Source of the DNA: Dolomedes plantarius | Taxonomy: Eukaryota > Arthropoda > Arachnida > Araneae > Dolomedidae | NCBI GenBank assembly: GCA_907164885.2 | Contig: OU015497.1 | Span: 67,428,077-67,492,076 of the forward strand | Direction of reading: 5' to 3' | Length of the DNA: 64,000 nt | Shown here: positions 32,100-44,950 of the stretch, piece by piece | Numbering within the stretch: position 1 is the stretch's first letter | Layout: every line of letters begins with the position of its first letter | Position numbers and translations under genes: made by a program | The notes under the pieces: generated by a model | What the model saw: the letters and a program-made list of their open reading frames with translations, nothing else | What the model was told of the DNA's origin: nothing | Databases searched by the model: none

Positions 32100-33930
32100 A
32101 AAATTACAGAAATTATAATTTAGAAATCACATTTCACTGTAGATTTTAACAAAGTTTTACTGTCAGTATGAATCTAAAATTAAAGTAATATTGTATCATT
32201 CCTTTATTTTATACAGGTTTTTGTAAAAAAATCCCAAGAGAACTGTGATCCGAAAAGAAATATTTAAGTCATTTTACGAGGGCCTATAGTCTGTTTACTG
32301 TGTGGAATATGATAATTTAGGACACTTCACAGCGAAAACTCTAGACATCACTTTTTGAAAGTGATGCAGGAACATTCTTTTTCTATTAAAACCCTTTAGA
32401 ATCGTTCTAGTAGGATATGTTTTTTCTAACGGTCATAAATCATTAACAAAACGGGAATTTTTGCCTCTACGATGCCAAAGTAATCAACCCATGCTTACAA
32501 CCTGAATTTACACCATAAAATGAAAAATAGTCATAATGTTTTTCTTTTCATGAAGTTACTATTACAGTCGTTGTTTTATAGTCCAAGTTTTACTTCACCC
32601 CAAACCTAATTGATACTTTGGTTAATCTTCTAACGTGTAATTAAAAGTACTGCAGCAAATTTTTAAATTTTCAAACAACAAGCTGCAAAACTGACATTAA
32701 ACATAGTCTCTATAGATCATTTCTTTCTTGTTTAACCGCATTTATTAGCCCATTAATCAGCCTGAGAGTAAATTCCCCAGCCTGCCTCAGGAGCACTGAA
32801 GTAAAATTAAATACTCAGCTGAATTCCACTTTCGTCCTCTCATCATCGAGTATTGTAAAAAACGGCCTGCGTACACACAGTTTTCATTAACATTTAATAC
32901 AAATTCGGACTTGAGCGCAACGTATTCGACACAATGTGGGATACATGTCTTAGTTTCAGGCATTCTTCCATAGCCCAGTAGATAATATTCAGGTACTCTC
33001 TGAAAATGCGTCAAGAGGCATTGACTTTTTTTCGTAAGCTTGTAACAGTATAAATCAATGGGCAAGAGGAAGCCTAGTGGTAGCTCACCGGATTTCGAAA
33101 ATACATATTTTCTGACAAGACAGTATTTCTGTTGTAATCGTGCAGAAAGAAAGAATTAAACACGCCCTCTAAAGGGAGAGTAAGGAATTATAGAATAAAT
33201 TTCACGAAAGGAAATCATGAACTATTTAACAATTTAAGTTTTAGATACATACTAAGTTATCTTAAACTATGTTCCTTGCTGTCTCTCTACCAAATTTCGC
33301 ACTATCACCCGCAAAGAAATAAAGCGTACTTTCTCTGTCATTTTCGAAAATGGAGTTATGTTGGCCCAACTCCGACCAAAAGTTTTCTACAACGACGTTC
33401 AAAGAAAGAGCTACGTTTTCAAAAATATATTTAGATGTGCACAGTTCACATCTTTTAAGACTTCTTTTTGAGAATAAAGAGAAGGAAAAATTAAATATTG
33501 TTACTTTGTTATATGCTTATGTTAATTCAGCTTTTTACTTTTGATATTTTAAGCTAAATATATCCATTCCCTGTAAGAGTTAATATATTCATAAAATTCT
33601 CCTTGTAAAATGCGATAGAATATTCTCCATTGGTAGCAGTACATTTTGGAATTGAGTTTTTAATTATACAATTTCAATTGAAGGCTATCAAGCATATTGC
33701 ATAGACGCTAAAAGTAACGTTTTTCTGTTTTTAATACAAATCCTAGAGTCAAAGTATTAATGCTATTATTACGTCAATAGAACTTTTTAAAGGGAAAACT
33801 CTTCAAAGAAGTGTCAAATTTAAAGCATGTCAAACTTCAGACATTTTTGAAACAGATTTCACAGAGCACCACGACAGACATTTATGACATAATACTATAT
33901 TATCGATTTCCAACATACATACACATAAAA
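32100..33930. other. AT-rich, single-copy-looking sequence
   Basis: No repeat unit was found. A 92-codon minus frame (32787-33065; contains MPETKTCIPHCVEYVALKSE) is slightly less AT-rich than its surroundings, but I recognise no domain and see no supporting splice signals. At 33069 the phrase aagcctagtggtagctcacc resembles the A-box half of a tRNA-derived SINE head, but no B box follows. Confidence 0.3.
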
Positions 33931-35850
33931 CCACATATTTTATAATGAAATGTAATCTATGTACAACAATATTTATCTACTTTCAAGATTGTATAAACAC
34001 TTATTTTTCTTTATTGATTTGTTTCTTTACATTTTTTTTAAATCTACAAGGAAAATGTGTAACATACATTTTGTACATATATTCCACAAATAATTACTCA
34101 CAAAATTTCTGCGCCAAAACTAAAAAATTTACAAATATGTGTTTACTTTTATGAATATACATACATTTATTTTTATTTATTTATATATTTATTTATTTAA
34201 AATTTAAATACAAACTACAAGCAAAAAAAAGGGTCAAGATTTATTTTGTACTTTTATTCCAGAAATAATTACTTACATAATTTCTGAGCCAAAACTAAAA
34301 AATGTACAAATATGTGTCTACTTTTATGATTCTATATACATTTATATTTATTTATTTATTTAAACATTAAATACAAACAACAAGCAAAAAAAGGGGGTCA
34401 CGATTCATTTTGTACATATATTTCAGACGTAATTACTCGCATAATATATGCGTCAGAATTATAAAAATGTACAAATATGTGTCTACATTTCGGATGGTAT
34501 TTATTTGTTTATATAAAACTTAAATACTCACTACAAATGAAAAAAGGTCAAGATTAATATTTAATATATTTCAGAAATAGTTACTTGGGTAATTTCTACG
34601 GCAGAGCTAAAAAATGTACAAAATTGTGACTACTTTTATGATTATAAAAACACTTATTTTCCTTTATTGGTATTTTTACTTGACATTTAAATGCAGATTA
34701 CAAGTAAAAAAGGACAAGTTAAATTTGTAATATATATTCCAGACATAATTACTCCCATGATTTTTGCGGAAGACTTACGAAAAGTATAAATTCATGCCTA
34801 CCGCTAAGATTGTATAAACGCCTAATATTCTTTATTGATTTGTTATTTTAAAATTTAAATACACAGAGCAAGTAAAAAAGGGGGAAAGATTAAATTTTTA
34901 CATATATTCCAGAAATAATTATTTATATACATTCTGCGGCAGAACTAAAAATTTACAAATGTGTGTATACTTTTATGATAATATGCATACACACTTATCT
35001 GTCTTTATTTATTTCTTTTGTTTCTTTTTAATTTAAATGCTCAATATTTTTACTTGTGTAAAAAAAGCATGATTAATTTTGTACACATATTTCAGAAATA
35101 ATTCTTCACTTGTTTTTTTCGACAGAAATAAAAATGTACAAATATGGGCTCCTTTTATGATAATATACACACTCATCTGTCTTGATCAATTACTTTTTTC
35201 TGTTTTTTTTCAATTTAATTACTCAGTACAAATAAAAAAGGCAGGATTAATTATGTACATATATTCCAGAAATAATTATTTACATATTTTCTACAACAGA
35301 ACTTAAAAAATGTACAAATACGTGCCTTCTTTTTCGATAATATATATATACACACTTATCTGTCTTTATTTATTTCTTTTGTTTTAAAATTTAAACACAC
35401 TCAGTACAAGTAAAAAAGACATGATTAATTTTTCACTCATATTCCAGAAATAATTATTCACATATTTTCTACGACAGAACTAAAAATGTACCAATATGTG
35501 CCTAATTTTATGATAACAAACACACTTATCTACATGTATCCATTTATTTTTTATGTTTGTTTTTTAATTTAATTACTCAATACAAGTAAAACAGGCATGA
35601 TTAATTTTGTACATATACTCTAAAAATAATTATTTGCCCCTTTTTCTACGTCAGAACTTTTTTTAAAAATGTACAAATATGTGCCTGCTTTCTTGACTGC
35701 TATACATACCTAACATTCTTTATTGATTTGCTTATTTAAAATTTAAATGCTCACTAAAAGTGTAAAAGTGTAAAATTAATTTCGTACAAATATTCCAGAA
35801 GCAATTACGTACATAATTCCTGCGACAGAACTAAAATAATTCTCTATCTA
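33930..35850. repeat. Tandem array, ~175 bp unit, about eleven copies
   Basis: Units are anchored on aatgtacaaatatgtg (near 34128, 34303, 34468, 34614, 34777, 34950, 35132, 35308, 35485 and 35668). Each then holds cttttatgat, tttatttattt, ttaaat(g/a)c(t/a)cactacaag, tttgtacatatattccagaa and ataattactcacat. The near-constant ~175 bp spacing is close to a nucleosome repeat. Non-coding. Confidence 0.88.
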
Positions 35851-36139
35851 AAGAATATCTCCCAGCCTTCAGCGAAGAAAGATAAAATACAAAATGACAA
35901 TTTCAATATCCGTTTCTTATCATACTCGTACACCCAGTGTGCACTTCGCGAAGGGATGGAAATACAGTACGTAATTTGAAAATAAATAAAGTTTCCTAAT
36001 GTAGTGTAAGAAATGAAACATCAAATTTTCCTTCAGCCATATTTCAATCATTTCAAATCCAAAATCACGAAAAGTTTTAAGAATGAAGCAAAACAAAAGG
36101 AACGTAATGGAACTTTAATGCGATTCTTATCCGTAATCG

Positions 36140-38520
36140 AATCTTTAGAATTCCTGGTTTTGTTTGTTTTACTCTTTAGCTAGAAGTAAAATTTCATCAG
36201 AATTTTCTTGATTTAACACTTTCTTTAATAGTAATTTCTGTATTTTTGAGGGAAAATGATATCATGTTAGATTTTGCTTGCGGCAGATATATTTTTGATT
36301 TTGTAATTATAAATGCCCTCTTAGTCCATTTTTTTAACTTTTTATGTTCCTCCATCGAATTAAAATACACTCATATAATTCACTCGATTGTAATGCACTC
36401 ATTTACTGAATCGACTGACTTCACTGATATAAAATAAAAAATTAAAAGTATGCCATATCATACATTTTAGCTAGTAACATTACATTTTAGCTAGAAGTAA
36501 AATTTCATCACAATTTCCTTGATTTAACACTTCTTTAATAGTAATTTCTATATTTTGGAGGGAAAATGATATGTTGGATTTGTGTTGATACGAATGATAT
36601 ATTTTTGAATTTGTTATTATAAATGTGTGCTTAGTATATTTTTTTTACTTATTATGTTTCTACTTTTCATTAAAATGCACTCATTATTGCACTCAATTAA
36701 GGCACTTAATTCAAATCCACTCAATTCAATGCACTCATTTACTGCATGAACTGAGTGCAATGTATATGATTAAAAATGAAAAGTGCGCCATATTATTTAA
36801 CATTTTAAAATTAGTAATTTACGACATAAATTTCACTTAAATCATTAAGTGAGAGCTACTCTTTAGTTAGGAGTTACTTAAATTTTTATTCTTTATCTAG
36901 AGGTAAAATTTTTCTAAAATTTTCTTGATTTAAGACATTTTTAATAGTAATTTATGTATTTTTAAGGACAAGTAATATCATGCTTTCTTTTGTTGCAACA
37001 GATACATTTTTATTATGTAAATACAAATGTCTTCTTAATACATTTATTTTTTATTTTTTATAAGGCGAATTGTCTAAGGACAATGTCTCCGCATTGGAAA
37101 AAAATATATTCCTTCATATCATAAATTTAATGCACTCATTTATTGTATCAACTGCGTGTATTGATATATAGTTAAAATCGTAAGCCATTTCATATAACAT
37201 TTTAAAATCAGAAATTTACAACGTAATTTTCACTATAATTATTTAAAAAATATAAACTCTTTAACTATAATTAACTTTACTATATACAAGTAAACAAGTA
37301 TTTTTACTCTTTACTCATAAGCTAGTAATTTTACTCTTTTACTGGAAGTAAAATTTTATCAGAATTTTACTTGATTTAACCATTTCTTTAATAGCAATTT
37401 CTCTATTTTATAGGGAAAGTGATATCATGTTCCATTTCTCTTAATGCGGATAAGTTTTTGCTTTTATAATTACAAATGTCTTTTTTCTTAGTCCATATCT
37501 TTACTTTTTATTTTCCTATATTTCATTAAAATGCACGCATTAATACTAATTTCAAGCACTCATGTTAAATGCACTCAATTTAATGAAATCATTTACTGTT
37601 ATTTTATATATAATTAAAACTGAAAACTGCTTAATATCATAAATTTGAAAATTAGAAATCTACAACATATTTTTTACTTGAATCATCAAGAAAAATCTAC
37701 TCTTTAGCTAGGAGTAACTATGATTTTTACTCTTTAGCTAGTAACTTTACTCTTTAAATAGAAATAAAATATCATCAGAAATTTCTTCATTAAACACTTT
37801 CTTTGATAGTAATTTCTGTATTTCTGAGAGAAATGTTGTATTTCTGAGAGAAATTTTGGATTTCTCTTTGTGCTGGTGGTATAATTTTGATTGTGTGATA
37901 GTAAATGTCTCCTTACTTCGTTTTCTCTATTTTTTTATGCTCCTTCATTGCACTGAAATGCAGTCATTTTATGCTCTCAATTCAAATGCACTCTCTTTCA
38001 TGGACTAATTTGCTGTATCAACTGAGTGCATTGAAACTTAATTAAAAAAGTAAAATGAGCCATGTCATATAATATTTTAAAATTAGAAATTTAAAAGCTT
38101 ATTTTTACTAGAACCATTAAGAAAAATCTACAATTTAGCTAGAGGTAACTTTATTCTTTACTCTTTAGCTACAAACATTTTCATTTAACTAGAATTAAAT
38201 TTCATCAGAAATTTCTTAATTTAACATTTTCTTTAATGGAAATTGATGTATTTTTGAAGAAAAATAATATTTTATATTTTGTTAAATGCGGCAGACATAT
38301 TTTTTTTATTGTGTAATTATAAATGTCTTAGTTCCTTTCTTTCCTTTTTTATGTGCCTTCTTTGCATAAATTAAATGATCTCATTTACATCATCGAGTGC
38401 ACTGATATATAACTAAAAAAAAAAAAAAATTCATGTCATATCCCATTTTAAAATCAGGAATTTACGGCATAATTTTAATTAAAATCAGTCAGAAAATATT
38501 TTCGTTTACAAATAAAAAAT
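36140..38520. repeat. Tandem array, ~350-400 bp unit, about six copies
   Basis: Units begin near 36172, 36486, 36885, 37330, 37735 and 38165 with tttagctagaagtaaaattt. They continue with tttcttgatttaacactttc, a taatttctgtatttttgagg segment and 'aatgcactcat' phrases near the end. The unit near 36885 carries a small insertion (37063-37108). Non-coding; frames at 36246 and 36625 are repeat by-products. Confidence 0.83.
37063..37108 (+). mobile_element. 46 bp 3'-end fragment of a SINE/LINE in a satellite unit
   Basis: Within one satellite unit, aaggcgaattgtctaaggac, then aatgtctccgcattggaaaa, interrupts the sequence found in other units. The phrase ctccgcattg followed by A-rich sequence also forms the 3' end of the tRNA-derived SINEs at 51480 and 60422 (both minus). 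This therefore looks like an extremely 5'-truncated retroposition. Confidence 0.55.
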
Positions 38521-38790
38521 TATGTTCAGTTGTCTTAATATATATAAATTATAGTTTACTTAAAATAAGAGGGATAAATAATATTTCACTATTATAATTC
38601 CATTTGCGTGTTTTGGGGAAAAGCAATTTAAAGATTTTGGAATATATAGAACCGAACATTTTTTAACATCCTTTTTCATTTATTTTTTTAATATTTTCTA
38701 TATTTTAAATTGATATTTTTTCCTTAAAAATAAAACCAGTCTAATTTACATAGCAAAATAATAACCTGAAGAGATGTTGTTTTCTGTATG
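38521..38790. other. AT-rich spacer between two arrays
   Basis: No recognised feature. Confidence 0.4.
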
Positions 38791-38799
38791 CAAACCATT

Positions 38800-40370
38800 A
38801 ATATGTTACATTCAGTCAGATTTATCGATCTACTTATGATGGAATGTCTAACTGCTGATGGCAATAGTTGTTCAGGCCAGAATAATTAAAACTAATGTGC
38901 AAAAATATTTTTCAATGATAAGCAGAAAAGAGGTAGCATTAATAACAAAAATTTAACTTATATGGGATTAATAATAGAATTTTCTATTTATATGACATTT
39001 ATTCATATACTTATAAGGGAATGTATAATTACATGTGATTAAATTCGTTCAGCCAAGATAAACGTATAGTAATGTACAACTATATTTTTCAATAAAATTT
39101 AGAAAACATATGGCAGGACTAATAAAAAATTATCTTTCATGGAATGAATAATAAAATTTACTATTTATATGACGTTATTGATTTACTTATAAGGATATGT
39201 CTAATTACTGATGATTGTAATAGTTCAGGCAAGAATAACGTATACTAATGTACAACTATATTTTTGAATAAAACTTAGAAAAGAGGGGGCATGAATAACA
39301 AAAGAATTCTCTTTTATGGAATGAATAACAAAATTTCATATTTATATAACATTATTGATTTACTTATAATGGAGTATCTAATTACTTATGATTATCATAG
39401 TTCAGACTAAAATAACGTAAACTAATGTACAACTATATTTTTGAATAAATTTTGAAAAGTGGTGGCAAGAATAGCAAAAAATTATCGTTTATGGGATGAA
39501 TAACACAATTTTCTATTTATATAACTTTTAATGATTTACTTATAATGGAATGTATAATTACTGATGATAATGTAAATTCAGGCAAGATAATAATAAAAGT
39601 ATAATAATGTACAACTATATTTTCCAATAAAATTTAGAAAATAGCTGGCAAGAATAACAAAAAAATTATCGTTTATGGGATGAATAACAAAATTTTATAT
39701 TAATATGACATTTATTGATTTACTTATAATGGAATGTCTAATTATTTATGATTATAATAGTTCAGGTAATAATAACGTATACTAATGCACAACTATATTT
39801 TTAAACAAACATTAGAAAAGAGGTTACAGAAATAAAAAAAATTTCTCTTTTATGGGATAAATAACAAAATTTTCTTTTAATATGACATTATTGATTTACT
39901 TATAATGGAATGTACAATTACTGATGATTAAAATAGTTCAGGCAAGAATAATGCAAACTAATGTACAACTATATTTTTCAATAAAATTTAGAAAAGGGGT
40001 GGCATGAATAACAAAAAATTATCTTTTATGGAATGAATAACAAAATTTCCTATTTATATGACATTATTGATTTATTTATAATGGAATTTCTAATTACTTA
40101 TGATTATAATAGTTCAGGCAAGAATAACGTATAACTATATTTTTCAAGAAAATTTAGAATGAAGGTGGCAAGAATAACAAAAAAATTATTTATGGGATGA
40201 ATAACAAATTTTTTTACTAATATGACTTTATTGATTTACTTATAATGGAATGTATAATAACTGATGAAAAAAATACTTAAGGCAAAATAATGTAAACTAA
40301 TGTGCAACTATATTTTTCAATAAAATTTAGAATAGATGTTGCCTGAATAACAAAAATTTCACTTTATTCC
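38800..40370. repeat. Tandem array, ~175 bp unit, nine copies
   Basis: Units are anchored on gatttacttataatggaatg (near 38827, 38999, 39178, 39357, 39533, 39717, 39893, 40069 and 40231). Each continues with ctaattact(g/t)atgatta, agttcaggcaagaataacgt, tactaatgtacaactatatt and tatgggatgaataacaaaat. Sequence is unrelated to the array at 33.9 kb, yet the period is the same. Confidence 0.9.
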
Positions 40371-41648
40371 AAATATCATTCAGAAAAATTTCAAAACATT
40401 TCCTTTTAAAATATATTCCGTAAGAAATTACTTTTTGAGTAGCTGCCAACTATACGTATTAAAAAGTTTAGAATAAAATAATAAGATAAATATAATATTT
40501 ATTGAAGCAGCAAAATATATTTATTTCTATATTGCAACACATTGTACCAAAATTGCATTGTCACGACAGAACTTAATGTTTTGTGATAAAAAAATACAAA
40601 TAATAAAAAAAAGTGAGTATCACTATAAGAAACTAAATAAATCATTCTGAAATATCTTATGGACTATTTTCTGTACTCTAGCCCTTTGTTGTTAAGGTAC
40701 TTCAACATGATCTATCAAACGAGGAGAGTATTCATGGAGATAGAACTTAGATACTAGCACAATGTAAAATGATAAATAACGAGGATTTCATGAGGTGGCG
40801 AATCTGAAAGATATTAGATAAATTGTAACCTTATAAAACGGTTTTGTATCATCAACGCTCATATATCATTCCATAAAAAGAGTAATAATGGGTTGAAAAT
40901 CACTACTTCTTGCATTAAACTAGCAAAAAAAAATGGCGAATGTGTCTGTGCCAGGAATTTTATGTTCAGTTTATTCTTGATTTACCCCACAACATCATAA
41001 ATTTCGTAAATAATGGGGATCTATGAGCGAGACTCTTTTTTACGAATTAATCTTTACGAATTATTCTTCTCGAGAAGGATAATTCGTACTTTTATTTTTT
41101 TAAAGGTGCTATGTAATATAAAACCATTTATTTTAATAATAAATTAACCTAATAGTATTTGAATAATCGTCGTCTCTCAAAATGACTGCAGTTTCAACTA
41201 TGACAAAATCAATAAAATTCTTTTTTTATATAATTCAGTTATATAATATATCAAAGCATCAAATTGTAACGTTCATCAATCATTCCGATCTTAGATCTTA
41301 TAACGTTTGATTTAGTGATACATTCGCTGCGAAAAGAATCAGGTTTCAATACTAAAAAGATACAATTTTTTAAAATAAATTATATTTTAATATATTTAGC
41401 CTTTTAAATATACATTTTTTTCTCGAATTTCACATATTAATTTATTATCTACAATCATAAAACTATGCAAATGATACTATGATTGATATTAGATAATTTT
41501 ATATGTTGTAACATAAAAGTGTTCATAATATGTGAAATTCTAGGATGTAGTAAAAAATAACGTTCAAAACAAAAATATAAATTGTCGATAAACTTTTACA
41601 TAAAATCTAGAATACTGAATCTGCAGTTCATATTGAAAAGAAAACAGG

Positions 41649-41705
<57 letters not shown>

Positions 41706-42330
41706 AATAAAAAATATCAAAAGTTACGAAGAGATAGAGGACGAAAAGCATGTTTGATATGCTTTTTCACCTCCTTTATATCTTAATAAATATCTTAATA
41801 AATTGTTTGAAGCAGAAATTAATTCATTTTAATTTTTTTGTCAAATTATTTGTGTATTTCTTTTAACTGAATGGATATCATAGCTGAAAACTAATTTCCT
41901 TTGTTTTTTCACACGATTTAGTCATTGACGTTTTATTTTGTTTTATACATAACTAAAACTTTTTGAAAATTGTCCTGTCCTTAGATAGTAATAACCAGGG
42001 ACTCTAATAATATGAAGTTTGTTTGTTTTAAAGTTTAAAGAATGAGCAAATCAGTTTGCGAAAATTAAACCAAAAAGTTGAGATTTATGTCTCCTCCTCT
42101 GTCAAGGAAATATATTGTTTGAACTTGTGTTTGAAAATGGCAATCATGCCAAACAATCGTATTATACAAATTATTGTTGTTGAGACATAGTACGTGCCAG
42201 GAATTTAAGTTGTCAATCAGGCAAAAATCGAAACATAGCTAAAAATGTTTTATATGAAAAAAGGAGTTTATTATAACATTTTTATTTTCATGATTTTAAA
42301 GAGAGTCATTTTTATTGACCGATTATATAT
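40371..42330. other. AT-rich sequence; (TA)n at 41651-41701
   Basis: No gene is recognised. A (TA)n tract of about 25 units at 41651-41701 has no transposon beside it. A short hairpin gaggacgaaaagcat / atgctttttcacctc lies at 41736-41774. Confidence 0.45.
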
Positions 42331-42337
42331 ATATAAT

Positions 42338-42632
42338 GGCCTTATTTGAATAGTGGGCCATTCCGGATGGTGGCCATTCCGGATGGGCTATTCCGGATGG
42401 TCCTAGTGGCCAACTCCGGATTTTAAAAAAAATGTAGTTCGCCTCACTTTCATGCTCATACAAGTCATTTCTATCTTATTTTAAAACTGGTACGCCTTTA
42501 GCTTATTTCTGCTGCCAACAGACGTCGCCACAAATCTGACTTCTGCAGTCATTTTTCAGCACTCATTAAACTTCAATGCTCTGTACCTCAAAATGAACAA
42601 AAATGGAGTTGGTAAACTATTCAAATAAGGCC
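42338..42632. mobile_element. MITE with 17 bp perfect TIRs and CCGGA repeats
   Basis: ggccttatttgaatagt (42338-42354) is the exact reverse complement of 42616-42632. Inside the left end, three copies of ttccggatgg and one of actccggatt follow one another, each containing the palindrome TCCGGA. There is no coding capacity, and the target duplication is unclear. A (TA)n run lies just left. The superfamily is unassigned. Confidence 0.75.
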
Positions 42633-42789
42633 TTCATATGGTCAGCCATTCAATTAACACACTGGTCCTTCACCGGTGTTCTGAGAGAACCTATACCAAG
42701 AAGAGGAGATCCAAGAAGAGGGCATTGAAAAAAGGGTTTCTTCATTTTATGAGCGTGTGTTTTAACTGGTTAACTAATACAGTTAAAGG

Positions 42790-43155
42790 ACAACAGAAGC
42801 AAGACGTAGCCTAGTAGTAGAACGACGGCTTCCAGAGCAAAGGGTGCTGGGTTTTAATCTTTTCAAGCACCTTTAAATACCTTCGTGTCTAGTCATGATA
42901 TGGACAATGGGCATGTTAAACCCGGAGATCAGAAAATCCCTTTATATGGTCAGTTAAGTTGGGAGAGTGTATGATTCTTTCTAATGTCTCCTCAGGAGTT
43001 GATCGGTCAAATTTAATGTGACACCTAGCTAGGACGAATACCCACCTTTGTGGTGCTATTGTAAAACCGGAGGCACACTCCTCCCGCAAAGCCTATAAGG
43101 ACCTGGTCTGGAATACATCCGGCCAGGTGGCTGTAGCAGCAGCAACAACAACAAG
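42790..43155 (+). mobile_element. tRNA-derived SINE (family shared with 56.9 kb)
   Basis: The head carries an A-box-like gtagcctagtagtagaacg and a degenerate B-box (gctgggttttaatct, from GGTTCGAATC). The body contains tcagttaagttgggagagtg, cctttgtggtgctattgtaa and catccggccaggtggctgta. The tail is agcagcagcaacaacaacaa. The same body is found on the minus strand at 56872-57150, which defines the family. It would be transcribed by Pol III and mobilised by a LINE. No target duplication is visible. Confidence 0.78.
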
Positions 43156-43740
43156 GATAACATGAGTTCATTCTATGATACCACTACCTTAACTGTTACT
43201 TTCAGGTTACTGTGATATAATGTGACACAAGGATTTGGAATGCTAATTAATAAGGGTAAGGAACAGAAACTGATGGTGACAAAACATTTATATAATCTAC
43301 GGTACTTTCTTGAAGCTCAACAAAGGCATTCTAAAACATTTATGTTTTTGAAGGAAGACCAAAAATATAGTGTATCACAAAACATTGCACATTCAACTAT
43401 TAGGCATTCCGAATAAAATGATGCACAACATAAACTTTAAAATTATGTTTTAATATGAATCAATTTCAATATATAAATGATTCAATTTTACAAAACACAA
43501 GTGGTGATCAAGATATTAGAAGGTCTACGAAATATACTGAAGTAAAAGACAAATCGTATGAAGTTTTTTTTTTATCATGAAACTGACCTCAGAATTCAGA
43601 ATAAATCGTATTAATTAAAGAAATAATTTTAAATAATCATTGAAGATGCAGGCAAGTTCGTTATAATTTTATTATTAAGAAATTCATGACACAAATATTT
43701 CGTTTTAATGTCACTTAAATACATCAATTTCTGATCAAAC
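43156..43740. other. AT-rich sequence without recognised features
   Basis: The 64-codon frame at 43222-43416 has no recognised motif. Confidence 0.4.
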
Positions 43741-43744
43741 ATAC

Positions 43745-44010
43745 TACCGTTTGAGTATTCAGCATTTAATCAACGATGCAACCAAGTGGATATGTATCCT
43801 GTTGTCAAATTTATAGACATGCTCTTACTCATGAAACTGTTAGCCACACTGCCGAACACGTAATTATTCAACGCTTAGTCAAACTCACCAACATTTGATT
43901 ATTTGATGCTCAGATTGCCACATTATCATTTGGTTATTCAACACACAATCAACTCCATAGCATTTGCTTGTTCACCATCCAAATCACCAATTAATGATTC
44001 AGCCACAAAT
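43745..44010. repeat. Degenerate ~40 bp minisatellite
   Basis: Loose repeats of a '(a/g)catttg(a/g)ttattcaa(c/t)' type followed by a 'caatcaac/caaatcacca' phrase recur near 43750, 43895, 43925 and 43960. Units vary strongly. Confidence 0.5.
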
Positions 44011-44124
44011 AAACCAAAATCTCTCAATACGAAATACTTACTCGTAAATATAAGAGATTCAAAATAGGGGATTCATCATATCAAAGGTTATAAATTTTCT
44101 GCCAGAAAATATATTTATTTATAA

Positions 44125-44196
44125 TGTACGTGTGTTTATAGTATGCTGATTCCCATTTTCAAAAATTTAGAGACACTGGAGAAAAATATGTTATAT

Positions 44197-44244
<48 letters not shown>

Positions 44245-44698
44245 ATCGTAACATTGCATGTTTTCAAAAGCATATCCATTTACAGGAAATATATCCATTT
44301 TACAATGTGTGTGGTGTGGTTTGTGTGCGTGTTTATAGTATACTGATTCATATTTTCAAAAATTCAGAGACATTTTACAAAGTAAAATAATAATTTATTT
44401 TTCGTAACATTACATGTTTTATGACACATAGTCATTTAAGAAAATACATTAATTAGAAATGTGTGTATGCCTGTGTTTATGGTATGTTTATTTGCATTTT
44501 TAAAATTTTAAAGACTTTGGATAAAGTAATTTTTTTTCGTAACATTACATGTTTTCAGAAATGTATTCATTTACAATGTCTGATAAGCATTTTTAAAAAT
44601 TTAGAGACATTGCACAAAGTAAAAATTACCAATTTATTTTTCGTAACATTACATGTTTTCAGAAACATATTAATTTACAGGAAATATATTCATTAACA

Positions 44699-44735
<37 letters not shown>

Positions 44736-44950
44736 CGTGCGTGTGTTTATGGCATGCTGATTTGCAGTTTCAAAATTTTAAAGATTTGGGACAAAGCATT
44801 TTTTTTCTTTTTTGGAACATTACATGTTTTCAGAAACGTATTAATTTACAATGTCTGATACGCATTTTTAAAAATTTAGAGAAATTGCACAAAGCAAAAT
44901 TTACCAATTTATCTTTCGTAACATTACATGTTTTCAGAAACACATAATAA
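44125..44950. repeat. Tandem repeat, ~140-190 bp unit, with TG and TA tracts
   Basis: Recurring phrases are gtgtttat(a/g)gtatgctgatt, tttcaaaaatttagagac, tcgtaacattacatgttttc and agaaacatattaatttacag. About six units are present. (TA)n at 44202-44241 and (TG)n at 44700-44735 are embedded in units. Confidence 0.8.

Noticed and set aside
32787..33065. 92-codon host exon
   Set aside because: Open frame of modest length with no recognised motif and no convincing splice context; chance cannot be excluded.
33062..33100. tRNA-SINE head
   Set aside because: An A-box-like aagcctagtggtagctcacc is present but no B box or tail follows.
41736..41774. Rho-independent-type terminator hairpin
   Set aside because: A hairpin with U-like tract has no meaning without a bacterial gene; isolated hairpins are common in this AT-rich DNA.
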